Positions 43,949 through 51,967 are shown, counted from the stretch's first letter. The stretch is 64,000 nt of DNA from Mumia quercus (GCF_025506335.1 NZ_JANZYO010000002.1:590272-654271); one strand, 5' to 3'. Numbers and translations are program-made. The notes: generated by a model from the sequence alone, not told the origin.

Positions 43949-44066
43949 CGCTCTCCCCCTCAGTAAGTGTCACGTTGACCAGAACACATAATAGTCATAC
44001 GTACCCTTACTCGCGACATCGGGGTTGTCCGACGCCTCCACTTTCCGTTGGGCCCCACGGAGCGTA

Positions 44067-44098
44067 CGTGCCCCACCGAAGGTTTCCGGTGGGGCACG
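44067..44098 (-). terminator. Intrinsic terminator of the GGDEF gene
   Basis: CGTGCCCCACCG (44067-44078) and CGGTGGGGCACG (44087-44098) form a perfect 12-bp stem with an 8-nt loop, 42 bp beyond the diguanylate-cyclase stop codon. The adjoining 43949-44066 stretch is the unusually AT-rich promoter region of the nad operon. Confidence 0.8.
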
Positions 44099-44139
44099 GA
44101 GTCTGCGTGGGGGCCTGCGGCGAACGGCAGGGCCGGAGG

Positions 44140-45711
44140 TCAGGCGACGGCGCCGGCGCGGCGGCGCTTGTCCTCGTACATCCGCGCGTCGGCGACAGCG
44201 AAGAGTGCGTCCGCGGACAGTCCCTCGCTCGTCGAGGCGACCCCCATGCTGAGCCCGATGCCGCTCTGCCCGACCGACGTCGGGAGGATGGCGACCGTCG
44301 CGGCGAGCTGCAGGCGGTCCATCACGATCTGGGCCTCGACCGGGTCGGCGGAGGCGAGCACGATCGCGAACTCGTCGCCCCCGATGCGGGCGGCCCGGTC
44401 ACCGGTGCGGATGTTGGCACGTACGAGGTCGGCGACGGCCCGCAGCGCGCCGTCGCCGACGGCGTGGCCATGGGTGTCGTTGAGCTTCTTGAGGCGGTCG
44501 ACGTCAACGAGGACGAGACTGACGTCGGCGCCGGTCGTGCCGGCCTCGGTGATCCACTCGTCGAACGCGCGCCGGTTGCCGAGCCCGGTGAGGGCGTCCT
44601 CGCGCGCGGCCTGCACCGCCGCCTCGTGGGCACGCGCACGCTCGTACCCTGCGATCGCCGCCCGCATCATCTCCAGGTCGCTGTGGTGCTGCTGCCGCCA
44701 GGCCCAGGCGATGCTGCGGCCGTAGCCGAGTCCCGCCCCGGCCGACGGGTAGCCCATGGCGTCGGCGACGCGCAGCGTCGCCCACCGGACGTACCGCTGC
44801 ACGTTGAGGTCCTCGACACCGTCGAGCCGGATCAGGGCGCGCCGCGCCTCGCGCTGGGCGTCGGCGATCTCGCCGACCTCCACGTACGCCACCGCGAGCA
44901 GCGCCGTGGCCTCCATCTCGAACCCGGCGTACGAGGTCTCACCGAGGTTGCTCCGGCAGACGTGCAGCTCGCCGATCCAGCGCGCCGGGTCCGTGGGCCA
45001 CGCAGCAGCCGCGCGGAGGTAGCGCGCCAGAGGGAACACCGAGCCCTCCACGTGCTCGGAGTCCGCCAGCGCCAGCGACCGCTCGGCCCAGCGCACCACC
45101 TCGGCACGCCTGCGCTCGATCTCGCCCTCGAGCTCGGGCTCCATGAGCATGTCGAGCTCCTTGGACCAGTGGTAGTTCACCGTGGCCAGGTTGCGCGCGT
45201 CGATGGCCCGCGAGCCGGCGAGGTCGAGGACACGGTCCTCGATACCCATCGCGGCCTCGTAGTGCGGCACCGCCAGCTCGAAGAGGCCGAACTTCTCGTA
45301 GCCCTGCCCGACCTGGCTGTGGGCCCACGCTCGCAACCCGTCCGAGCAGGAGCTGCGGAGCTCGTACTCCGCACGCACGAGGTCGGCGACGGCATCGGCG
45401 GGACGGTTGTCGTGGAGCACCGCGAGCGCACGGGTCGCGCACCCGATGGCGACCCAACCGGGCTCCCCCAGCGCGAGCCCCACCGCCTGGCATGCCGCAG
45501 CGGCGCGGGCGGCCTGCCCGGTCGCTCCCTGCTGGAGCGCGGCGAGCGCCAGGACGTACTCGGTGACCGCGCGGACCTCGGACGGCTCACGGCCGAGGTC
45601 GCGGAGGAGGTTCTTCATGGCGCCGACGGCGGAGGCGCTGTCACCAGCGCGGATGCCTGCCAGCGCGGTCGTGAGGCGGGCGGCGTGGGCGGGCGGGATC
45701 GACGCGTCCAT
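44140..45711 (-). CDS. Diguanylate cyclase with TPR-like sensor (GGDEF)
   Basis: 523 residues from ATG 45711 with GGAAGGAG upstream. Residues ~1-330 are an all-helical TPR-like region with no membrane segment. A linker leads to a GGDEF domain from ~345: DALTGLGNRRAFDEWI, VDVDRLKKLNDTHGHAVGDGALR and the active-site IGGDEF at 443-448. An inhibitory RxxD (RTGD, 435-438) lies exactly five residues before GGDEF. It should make c-di-GMP from GTP, with product inhibition, in the cytoplasm. Divergent from an LpqI-like lipoprotein, with a palindrome in between. Confidence 0.9.
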   Translation of the reverse strand: MDASIPPAHAARLTTALAGIRAGDSASAVGAMKNLLRDLGREPSEVRAVTEYVLALAALQQGATGQAARAAAACQAVGLALGEPGWVAIGCATRALAVLHDNRPADAVADLVRAEYELRSSCSDGLRAWAHSQVGQGYEKFGLFELAVPHYEAAMGIEDRVLDLAGSRAIDARNLATVNYHWSKELDMLMEPELEGEIERRRAEVVRWAERSLALADSEHVEGSVFPLARYLRAAAAWPTDPARWIGELHVCRSNLGETSYAGFEMEATALLAVAYVEVGEIADAQREARRALIRLDGVEDLNVQRYVRWATLRVADAMGYPSAGAGLGYGRSIAWAWRQQHHSDLEMMRAAIAGYERARAHEAAVQAAREDALTGLGNRRAFDEWITEAGTTGADVSLVLVDVDRLKKLNDTHGHAVGDGALRAVADLVRANIRTGDRAARIGGDEFAIVLASADPVEAQIVMDRLQLAATVAILPTSVGQSGIGLSMGVASTSEGLSADALFAVADARMYEDKRRRAGAVA

Positions 45712-45752
45712 CCTCACTCCTTCCCGAGCACTCCATGGCAGTATGGCCGCTT

Positions 45753-45769
45753 CGGACCGAATTGGTCCG
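45753..45769. promoter_or_regulatory. Inverted repeat between the GGDEF and lipoprotein genes
   Basis: CGGACC-GAATT-GGTCCG is a perfect 6+6 dyad around a 5-bp centre, in the 133-bp gap between the divergent diguanylate cyclase and LpqI-like genes. It is positioned like an operator serving both promoters. No binding protein can be named. Confidence 0.4.
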
Positions 45770-45844
45770 CCGTTTACATGGAACTGCACGTGGAGGGTCC
45801 ACTCGTGCGTGATTGTACGCGCGTGCCCACTACCCTGGACCCCG

Positions 45845-47062
45845 ATGATCCGATCCCCCCTCTCCCGCCGGATCGCCGTGAGCGCGTCCATGGTCGTCGT
45901 CCTCGCCGGCTGCTCCGACGCCTCCCGGGGCCCGGCGTCGTCCGCTGACCGCACCGCCGAGGCGACCCCTTCGCGCGCCACGGAGGCCGCCACTTCCCCG
46001 GCACCGGCCACGTCCCCGCCGACCACCGACGCCGCCGACCTGGGCACGCTGTCGTTGCCCGTCCTGGTCGGCCAGGTCTTCATGACGGCGACCGAGCCCG
46101 ACGCCGTCGGCAGCGACACGGTGGCCGCCCTCACCCGCCACCACGTGGGCAACGTGATGCTGCGGGGTCGCGGCACCACGGGGGTCGAGGCGACCGCCGA
46201 CACCGTCCGTACGCTGCGCCGTGCTGAGGGCCCGGCAACCGGAGGCCTCCCTCTCCTGGTCGCCACCGACCAGGAGGGCGGGCTGGTCCAGGTCCTGCGC
46301 GGTCGCGGCTTCAGCGACATCCCTCGTACGACGACCCAGGGCAGCTGGTCAGCGACGACGCTGACCCAGCGGGCGACCGCGTGGGGACGCGAACTGCGTG
46401 CCGCCGGCGTCGACCTCAACCTGGCCCCGGTCCTCGACACCGTGCCGAGCCCGGCCTTCGCCGACCGCAACGCACCGATCGGCTACTTCGACCGCCAGTT
46501 CGGGTTCTCCCCGGCGAAGGTCACCTCGCACGGGCTCGCGTTCCTCGCCGGCATGGAGGCGGCCGGCGTCATCGGGACCGTCAAGCACTTCCCCGGACTC
46601 GGACGGGTGACGGCCAACACCGACACGACGAGCGGGGTGCGCGACACCGAGACGACCGCGACGGACCCGTACCTGGAGCCGTTCCGCGCGGCGATCGCCG
46701 CAGACGCGAAGGTCGTCATGATGTCCACCGCCTACTACGACAAGATCGATCCGCGTGAGTCCGCCGCGTTCTCGCGCCCGGTCGTCACCGGGCTCCTGCG
46801 CGAGCGGTTGGGCTTCGACGGCGTCGTCATCTCCGACGACCTGTCGGCAGCACGCCAGGTGACGGACCGCCCGCCGGCGCGTCGTGCGCTCGACTTCCTC
46901 CGGGCGGGTGGCGACCTGGTGCTCGCGATCGATCCTGGCCACATGGCCGAGATGACCGACGCGGTGGTCGCCGAGGCGGAGAAGGACTCCGCGTTCCGCA
47001 CCCGCGTCGAGGAGGCGGCCGGACGCGTCGTCGCCCTCAAGCGGGAGCACGCGTCCCGCTGA
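45845..47062 (+). CDS. GH3-family lipoprotein, LpqI-like (beta-N-acetylhexosaminidase type)
   Basis: 405 residues. A lipobox (MVVVLAGC, Cys ~23) and a Ser/Thr/Pro linker precede a GH3 TIM barrel: LVATDQEGGLVQVL, APVLDTVP, TVKHFPGLGRVTANTDTT and VISDDLSAARQ. The nucleophile Asp is in VISDD. NagZ-type enzymes carry a catalytic His after KHFPGHGD in an Asp-x-His dyad; here KHFPGLGRV replaces it, and mycobacterial LpqI, as I recall, has a similar text. It probably removes GlcNAc-containing muropeptide units in peptidoglycan recycling outside the membrane. Confidence 0.85.
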   Translation: MIRSPLSRRIAVSASMVVVLAGCSDASRGPASSADRTAEATPSRATEAATSPAPATSPPTTDAADLGTLSLPVLVGQVFMTATEPDAVGSDTVAALTRHHVGNVMLRGRGTTGVEATADTVRTLRRAEGPATGGLPLLVATDQEGGLVQVLRGRGFSDIPRTTTQGSWSATTLTQRATAWGRELRAAGVDLNLAPVLDTVPSPAFADRNAPIGYFDRQFGFSPAKVTSHGLAFLAGMEAAGVIGTVKHFPGLGRVTANTDTTSGVRDTETTATDPYLEPFRAAIAADAKVVMMSTAYYDKIDPRESAAFSRPVVTGLLRERLGFDGVVISDDLSAARQVTDRPPARRALDFLRAGGDLVLAIDPGHMAEMTDAVVAEAEKDSAFRTRVEEAAGRVVALKREHASR

Positions 47063-47075
47063 GTCCGCTCAGCGG
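47056..47075. terminator. Short hairpin spanning two convergent stop codons
   Basis: CCGCTGAG-TCCG-CTCAGCGG is an 8-bp perfect stem with a 4-nt loop. The TGA of the LpqI-like gene (47060-47062) and the TGA of the PoxB-like gene (47069-47071) lie in its two arms. Confidence 0.55.
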
Positions 47076-48802
47076 TCGCGGAACCTCCGGAAGACGTTCG
47101 TCTTCGCCAGCTCCACGACTTCGTCGCCCCGACCGTTGAGGACGGTCCGCAGGGCGTACAGGGTGAACCCCTTCGCCTGTGCGGCCGTCACGCTCGGTGG
47201 GATCGACAGCTCCTGCCGCGCGACCATCACCTCGACGAGTGCCGGCCCCGGCGCCTCCAGCGCCTCGGAGATCGCGTGCGGGAGCCGGTCGGGCTGTTCG
47301 ACGCGCTCACCGTGCATCCCCATCGCGCGCGCGACCGCCGCGAAGCTGGGGTTCACCAGCTCGGTGCCGAAGTTGACGATCCCCGCGGCCTTCATCTCCA
47401 GCTCGACGAAGGCGAGGGAGGTGTTGTTGAAGACGACGAGCTTCACCGGCAGCTGCTGCTGGACGAGCGTGATCATGTCGCCGAGCAGCATCGAGAGCCC
47501 GCCGTCTCCGCAGAGCGCGACGACTTGGCGGTCGGGGTACGCGACCTGCGCACCGATCGCGTGCCCGAGGGCGTTCGCCATCGTGCCGTGGGTGAAGGAC
47601 CCGACCAGGGAGCGTCGCCCGTTCATCTCGACGTAGCGGGCGGTCCAGATCACAGGCGTGCCGACGTCGCAGGTGAAGACGGCGTCCTCGCCGGCCAGGT
47701 CGGAGACCGTCTTCGCCACGTACTGCGGGTGGAGCGGGCCCGCCTTGCCCGGCGCAGCGAGCTCGTCCAGCTCGCGCCGCGTCTTGGCGTAGTGGCCGAC
47801 CATCTTCTGCAGGTGCGCGTCGTCGGAGCGCGGGTTGAGGAGCGGGGTGAGCGCCCGCAGGGTCTCGCGTACGTCCCCCACCAGGCCCAGGTCGACCGGA
47901 GTGCGGCGCCCCAGCTGCGACCCCCGCACGTCGACCTGCACCACCGTCGCGTGATCGGGATAGAACTGCGGGTAGGGGAAGTCGCTGCCGAGCACCAGCA
48001 GCGCGTCGCACGCCTCCATCGCGCGGTAGCCCGACGAGAAGCCGAGGAGCCCGGTCATCCCGACGTCGTACGGATTGTCGTACTCGACGTACTCCTTGCC
48101 GCGCATCGCGTGCACGATCGGAGCCTTCAGCGCCTCGGCGACGCCGACCAGCTCGTCGTGAGCGCCGGCACACCCGGCGCCGGCGAGGATCGTCACCCGC
48201 TCCGCGCCGTCGAGGATCGCCGCCGCCCGCAGGAGGTCGGTGTTGGCGGGGACGACGAGCGCCCGCGTCGACTCGATGCGCTTCGGGGGACGCCGCCCGG
48301 CGGCCTCGGCCTGCATGACGTCCCCGGGGACCACCACGACGGCGACGCCGCGCTCGGAGATCGCCGACCGCATCGCGACCTCGAGGATCCGGGGAAGCTG
48401 CTCGGGGATGCTCGCCATCTCGCAGTACACCGAGCACTCGCGGAAGAGCTCCTGCGGATGCGTCTCCTGGAAGTAGCCGCTGCCGATCTCGACGCTCGGG
48501 ATGTGCGAGGCGATCGCGACGACCGGCACCCGGCTGCGCTGCGCGTCGTACAGGCCGTTGATGAGATGCAGGTTGCCCGGTCCGCAGCTCGCCGCGACGA
48601 CCGCGAGCTCGCCGGTCAGGTGCGCGTCGGCCGCGGCGGCGAGGGCGGCCACCTCCTCGTGCCGGACGTGGACCCAGTCGAGAGTCCCGTCCCTGCGCAG
48701 CGCGTCGGTGAAGGCGTTGAGCGAGTCGCCCGGAAGCCCGTACACGCGCCTCACGCCGGCTGACTTGAGGGTCTCGATCATGACGTCCGCTGTGCTCGGC
48801 AT
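47069..48802 (-). CDS. Thiamine-diphosphate enzyme, pyruvate dehydrogenase (quinone)/PoxB-like
   Basis: 577 residues with the three-domain ThDP-enzyme layout: PYR (GVRRVYGLPGDSLNAFTDAL with catalytic Glu in RHEEVAAL), a central FAD/nucleotide-like domain (ILAGAGCAGAHDELV) and PP domain. The ThDP motif GDGGLSMLLGDMITLVQQQ... ends in NN about 28 residues after GDG. The ending QLTxxQ-like AKGFTLYALRTVLNGRGDEVVELAKTN is of the PoxB type. It would decarboxylate pyruvate to acetate with electron transfer to quinone. Convergent with the LpqI-like gene. Confidence 0.85.
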   Translation of the reverse strand: MPSTADVMIETLKSAGVRRVYGLPGDSLNAFTDALRRDGTLDWVHVRHEEVAALAAAADAHLTGELAVVAASCGPGNLHLINGLYDAQRSRVPVVAIASHIPSVEIGSGYFQETHPQELFRECSVYCEMASIPEQLPRILEVAMRSAISERGVAVVVVPGDVMQAEAAGRRPPKRIESTRALVVPANTDLLRAAAILDGAERVTILAGAGCAGAHDELVGVAEALKAPIVHAMRGKEYVEYDNPYDVGMTGLLGFSSGYRAMEACDALLVLGSDFPYPQFYPDHATVVQVDVRGSQLGRRTPVDLGLVGDVRETLRALTPLLNPRSDDAHLQKMVGHYAKTRRELDELAAPGKAGPLHPQYVAKTVSDLAGEDAVFTCDVGTPVIWTARYVEMNGRRSLVGSFTHGTMANALGHAIGAQVAYPDRQVVALCGDGGLSMLLGDMITLVQQQLPVKLVVFNNTSLAFVELEMKAAGIVNFGTELVNPSFAAVARAMGMHGERVEQPDRLPHAISEALEAPGPALVEVMVARQELSIPPSVTAAQAKGFTLYALRTVLNGRGDEVVELAKTNVFRRFRDR

Positions 48803-48912
48803 CGCTCGCTCCCTGGTCAGGCGCCTCGTCTTCCCGGCCCATCGTGACCCGGTACGCCCGGTTCCGCCGGTCGAGACGGAATAGCACTGCGCGGGCGCGC
48901 GCTGATCTCGCC

Positions 48913-49239
48913 GTGGACACCGCTCCGATCTCCGCGCGCCTGGCCAGGGTCGACGACCAGCTGGCTGCGCTTCGGCGTGACCACGCGGCCATCGTCGCCG
49001 CGGCGGAGTCCTCGAACGCCGACGACGAGCATGATCCCGAGGGCGCGACGATCGCCTGGGAGCGCGAGCAGGTCGCGGCGTTGATCGCCCGGCTGGAGCG
49101 TGAGCGCGAGCAGCTCGTCGCCGCAGTCGAACGCGCCGCTGACGGAACCTATGGCGTGTGCGAGCGTTGCGGACGCAAGATCCCCGCAGAGCGGCTTGCC
49201 GTACGACCTGCCGCGCGCACCTGTGTCGGGTGCGGCTGA
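48913..49239 (+). CDS. TraR/DksA-type zinc-finger protein
   Basis: 108 residues from GTG 48913 (GTG 48844 would add 23 basic residues). A coiled-coil helical hairpin (ISARLARVDDQLAALRRD, VAALIARLEREREQLVAAVERA) precedes the C4 zinc finger CERCGRKIPAERL...CVGC with the TYGVCERCG start typical of TraR/DksA. In actinobacteria such proteins may be RNA-polymerase secondary-channel factors; no ppGpp link is shown here. A long hairpin overlaps its 3' end. Confidence 0.85.
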   Translation: MDTAPISARLARVDDQLAALRRDHAAIVAAAESSNADDEHDPEGATIAWEREQVAALIARLEREREQLVAAVERAADGTYGVCERCGRKIPAERLAVRPAARTCVGCG

Positions 49240-49254
49240 CGGCAGGTCGTACGG
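49199..49254. terminator. Hairpin overlapping a zinc-finger gene's 3' end
   Basis: CCGTACGACCTGCCG (49199-49213) and CGGCAGGTCGTACGG (49240-49254) form a perfect 15-bp stem with a 26-nt loop. One arm encodes the last Val-Arg-Pro part of the zinc-finger protein and the other lies in the spacer to the convergent small-protein gene. It may terminate both. Confidence 0.6.
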
Positions 49255-49261
49255 GCCGGGG

Positions 49262-49522
49262 TCAGCGGCTCTTGTTGGCCGCGATGCGGCTGCCGAGGAA
49301 TCCGGCGTACGCGAGGAGGCCGACCGTCGCGAGCTTGCGGGTACGGCGCGACAGCAGACCCAGACCGATCGCCACCTCGGTCGCACCGTTGCGCTTGATC
49401 CACGCGGCGGTGTCCTGCGGGAACGCCGCTGCGGAGATCGGCTCGAACGTCTTCGGCGTGACGAAGTGGGCGGCTCCGGTCGCAGCGATTGCGGTGCCGG
49501 TGAGGGCGGCGAGCTTGGCCAT
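49262..49522 (-). CDS. Small membrane protein
   Basis: 86 residues from ATG 49522, with GGAGGAC just upstream. Two hydrophobic segments, AALTGTAIAATGAAHFV and TEVAIGLGLLSRR, then a third LATVGLLAYAGFLGSRIA. The layout resembles a DoxX/DUF4267-type mini membrane protein, but no domain is firmly recognised. The C-terminal NKSR is basic. Confidence 0.65.
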   Translation of the reverse strand: MAKLAALTGTAIAATGAAHFVTPKTFEPISAAAFPQDTAAWIKRNGATEVAIGLGLLSRRTRKLATVGLLAYAGFLGSRIAANKSR

Positions 49523-49652
49523 GTGTCCTCCATTGTGTCGTGGCTCACCGTGACAGTACCGATGGCGCATCAGGCGGACAAGGCTGGGGCCTACCGCCTG
49601 TTCGCCGTACGCTGGGGGTCGGACCGAACGCGGATGCTGAGGAGAGCGCGCC

Positions 49653-49919
49653 ATGGGGATGTTCCGGAGCAAGGGCGGCTCGGAAGAGGCTGCGAGCATC
49701 ACCTCCGGCCAGCCGTACGAGCCTGACCTCACCGCCGTGACGGAGGTCGTCACGTCCCCCTCGTTCGGTATCACCTGGCAGATCGACCCGACCGCGCCGC
49801 GATCGGTCGCGCCGGAGGACTCGCAGGAAGCCGGGGTGACCGCCGACACCGAGGAGTTGCCCAGCGACGAGGTCGCCGAGTCCCTGCGCGCCTGGCTGCG
49901 CGAGCGCACGCAGCGCTGA
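49653..49919 (+). CDS. Hypothetical acidic protein
   Basis: 88 residues. It starts MGMFRSKGGSEEAASI and contains FGITWQIDPTAPRSV and an acidic helix ELPSDEVAESLRAWLRER at the end. No transmembrane segments or known motifs. Convergent with the CarH-like gene, 18 bp apart. Confidence 0.55.
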   Translation: MGMFRSKGGSEEAASITSGQPYEPDLTAVTEVVTSPSFGITWQIDPTAPRSVAPEDSQEAGVTADTEELPSDEVAESLRAWLRERTQR

Positions 49920-49937
49920 GGGGCCGCCGCCGAACCC

Positions 49938-50846
49938 TCAGCGCGTGCCGACGAGCTCGCCGATGCGGGCTACTGCGTCGCTGAGGTCTGTCGTCCGTTC
50001 CACCGGCACGTCGTCGATCGACGAGAGGTCCAGCTTCGACCAGCCCGGCCCCCCGAGCAGGACCAGCGCGGGTCGGTGACCCTCGACCTCGAGCGTGTCC
50101 AGCACGCCGAGGTCGGGCCGGCGCATCGACGCCCAGACGAAGACGACGTCGGGGCGACTCCAGCCAATCTCGTCGGCCAGGGTGCGCGACGGCACGCGGG
50201 CACCGAACGAGTGGCACCCGATCCCCGCCTCGGCCAGCGCGGCCTCGAGCGCCAGCAGCGGCAGCCCGTGCTGCTCCTCCTCGGCGTTCGACAGCACCAC
50301 CCGGGACGGCTCGGATCCGGGGATCCTCCGAGAGGCGCGGACGGCGGCCATACGCAGCGAGGTCGAGATCATCTCGGACGTCAGGTGTTCTCCGGCGATG
50401 CCGAAGGACGCCTCGCGCCACCGCTCCCCCACGGACTGCAGGAGCGGGACCAGCACCTCGTCCCACGCGCGGACGACCCCGCGCTGGACGATCACCCGGT
50501 CGACGTGCCGGCGCACGGTGACGCCGTCTCGGCGTGCGGCTGCCGCGAGCAGCACAGACACGAGGTCGCCGCTGATGTGCTCGACGGCGCGCCCGACTCC
50601 GGCGGGCGACACGTCCGGGTCGCTGCGGATCGCCGCGACGGCGGCGTGCACCGGCATGCCGTCCGCGACGAGGCGCGCCACGACGGCGAGCCTGCCGATG
50701 TCGGCCTCCGAGTAACGCCGATGGCCGCCCGCGCTACGCCCTGAAGGCACCAACCCGTACCGGCGCTCCCATGTCCTCAGCGTCGCGGACGGCACGCCGA
50801 GTCGTGCGGCGACGTCCCGCACGCTCAGACCTTCCAATGGCGTCAT
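49938..50846 (-). CDS. MerR-type regulator with cobalamin-binding domain (CarH/LitR-like)
   Basis: 302 residues from ATG 50846. The MerR winged HTH is at 8-75: SVRDVAARLGVPSATLRTWERRYGLVP, then RSAGGHRRYSEADIGRL. A helical B12-cap domain carries Trp143, nine residues, then Glu153-His154, the exact W-x9-EH spacing of CarH photoreceptors. The Rossmann-type B12 domain has EEEQHGLPLLALEAALAEAG, with His193 as the likely lower axial ligand. CarH proteins bind adenosylcobalamin as tetramers in the dark, repress DNA and are released by light. Here the operator-like palindromes are on the upstream side. Confidence 0.88.
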   Translation of the reverse strand: MTPLEGLSVRDVAARLGVPSATLRTWERRYGLVPSGRSAGGHRRYSEADIGRLAVVARLVADGMPVHAAVAAIRSDPDVSPAGVGRAVEHISGDLVSVLLAAAARRDGVTVRRHVDRVIVQRGVVRAWDEVLVPLLQSVGERWREASFGIAGEHLTSEMISTSLRMAAVRASRRIPGSEPSRVVLSNAEEEQHGLPLLALEAALAEAGIGCHSFGARVPSRTLADEIGWSRPDVVFVWASMRRPDLGVLDTLEVEGHRPALVLLGGPGWSKLDLSSIDDVPVERTTDLSDAVARIGELVGTR

Positions 50847-50901
50847 CGAGCCCCCTTCTCTTTCGCCAGCCCCTCCACCATATGCGGTCACAGTTCGCAT
50901 G

Positions 50902-50917
50902 CATGAACAACTTCATG
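50902..50917. promoter_or_regulatory. Palindrome CATGAACAACTTCATG
   Basis: CATGAA-CAAC-TTCATG is a perfect 6+6 palindrome, 56 bp upstream of the CarH-like start codon. The stretch ATGAACAACTT recurs as ATGAACAAGTT at 50991-51001, 88 bp away, beside the divergent small gene. Likely an autoregulatory operator of the CarH-like protein. Confidence 0.5.
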
Positions 50918-50974
50918 TCTGGGTACGTATCTCGTCGCCGAACACGAGTCACGGCAGACCGGACGCAAAACCGC

Positions 50975-51014
50975 TTCATCAATTTTGAAGATGAACAAGT
51001 TTTCGTGCTACGTT
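50975..51014 (+). promoter_or_regulatory. Candidate operator-promoter of the small divergent gene
   Basis: TTCATC-AATTTTGAA-GATGAA (50975-50995) is an inverted repeat overlapping a plausible -35, TTGAAG (50985-50990). An 18-bp spacer leads to TACGTT (51009-51014) as -10, and the ORF starts at ATG 51030. The operator is placed where a repressor would block RNA polymerase. Confidence 0.45.
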
Positions 51015-51029
51015 TCTGCCCCCCGAACG

Positions 51030-51245
51030 ATGAGGAGCAAGCACGTGATCACGACGGAGCGACCCGAAATCGGCACGAGCACGGGGATCGCCCACCCGCC
51101 GGCCCTCACCCGCAGCATGCTGCGAGGCCGCGTCGCGCTGGACCGGCTCATCTCCCTCGCGGAGCCGCGCCCTCAGCGCGCGTGCCGCGAGAGCACGGCG
51201 CGCCGCCGCAACGCCGAGGACACGCTGAGCCCGATGCTGACCTGA
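51030..51245 (+). CDS. Small uncharacterised protein divergent to the CarH-like gene
   Basis: 71 residues from ATG 51030 (an in-frame ATG at 50985 lies inside the proposed promoter). Preceded by GAACGATGAGGAG, though the SD-like GAGGAG falls just after the ATG. Begins MRSKHVITTERPEIGTSTGI; rich in Arg, Ser and Thr, predicted helix RGRVALDRLISLAEPR. No transmembrane segment or known motif. It is followed after 95 bp by a strong terminator, so it forms its own transcript. Function unknown; the gene call rests on context. Confidence 0.4.
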   Translation: MRSKHVITTERPEIGTSTGIAHPPALTRSMLRGRVALDRLISLAEPRPQRACRESTARRRNAEDTLSPMLT

Positions 51246-51340
51246 GCCCCGGCTCTCCGCAAGCTGCCGGCGTCTCGCGCTACGTCGTCTACAGGGGCGA
51301 CGACGTCGTACGAGGACTGACAGCTCGCACACGGGAACCG

Positions 51341-51372
51341 CGCGGCCCCCGACCACAAGGTCGGGGGCCGCG
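51341..51372 (+). terminator. Strong intrinsic terminator
   Basis: CGCGGCCCCCGACC (51341-51354) and GGTCGGGGGCCGCG (51359-51372) form a perfect 14-bp stem with loop ACAA. It ends the small-gene transcript and isolates it from the ECF sigma gene 65 bp downstream. A weaker hairpin (51282-51306) precedes it. Confidence 0.8.
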
Positions 51373-51436
51373 TCATGTCTGCACCTCTCGTGCGGCATGC
51401 TCGTTGCACCGGGACGACTTCCGGACATAGAGGGGC

Positions 51437-51967
51437 ATGAGACGCTCGAGATCGGCGGCCGAGGAACACTTTCGTTCCCTGTACGCCGACCACTACGACC
51501 AGGTCGTCCGCTTCGTACGACGACGCACCGACCCCGCGACCGCCGACGACGTCGTCGCCGAGACCTTCCTCGTCGCGTGGCGCCGGCTCGATGACGTCCC
51601 GAGCCGAGCAGGCGAGGTGCTGCCGTGGCTGTACGGGGTGGCGCGTCATTGCCTGCTCAATGCGACTCGGGGCGACACTCGCCAACGCGCCCTCGCCGTA
51701 CGGGTGGCCAGCGTCGCACCGCGGCACGACCCCGCGCACGCGGCGAGCGTCGAGGATCGCCTCGACATGGTGCAAGCCTGGCAGCGCCTGACGCCTGAGG
51801 AGCAGGAGGTCCTGGCCCTCTCGGCATGGGAGGACCTGACCTCGCCTTACGCCGGCAAGGTCCTGGGCATCTCCGCCGCGGCCTACCGCGTCAGGTTGTC
51901 CCGCGCTCGACGCGCCCTCGCACGCCACCTCGACCACTCCCCCTCCTCGCAGGAGACCCTCGCATGA
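51437..51967 (+). CDS. ECF-type sigma factor
   Basis: 176 residues. Region 2: EEHFRSLYADHYDQVVRFVRRRTDPATADDVVAETFLVAWRRL, the classical ECF sigma-2 helix with DDVVAETF. Region 4: LTPEEQEVLALSAWEDLTSPYAGKVLGISAAAYRVRLSRARRALA. An AGAGGGGC precedes ATG 51437. It directs RNA polymerase to its own promoters. Its stop overlaps the following gene (ATGA), which is thus the likely regulator. A link to the CarH-like gene is suggested by proximity only. Confidence 0.9.
   Translation: MRRSRSAAEEHFRSLYADHYDQVVRFVRRRTDPATADDVVAETFLVAWRRLDDVPSRAGEVLPWLYGVARHCLLNATRGDTRQRALAVRVASVAPRHDPAHAASVEDRLDMVQAWQRLTPEEQEVLALSAWEDLTSPYAGKVLGISAAAYRVRLSRARRALARHLDHSPSSQETLA

Noticed and set aside
43949..44010. NrtR operator and a plus-strand promoter TTGACC-N17-TACGTA
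   Set aside because: The region is AT-rich but I find only imperfect dyads (GTGT...ACAC), and no gene follows on the plus strand.
45712..46470. N-terminal extension of the GGDEF gene to base 46470
   Set aside because: The open frame continues but runs antisense to the LpqI-like gene. ATG 45711 with GGAAGGAG is the real start.
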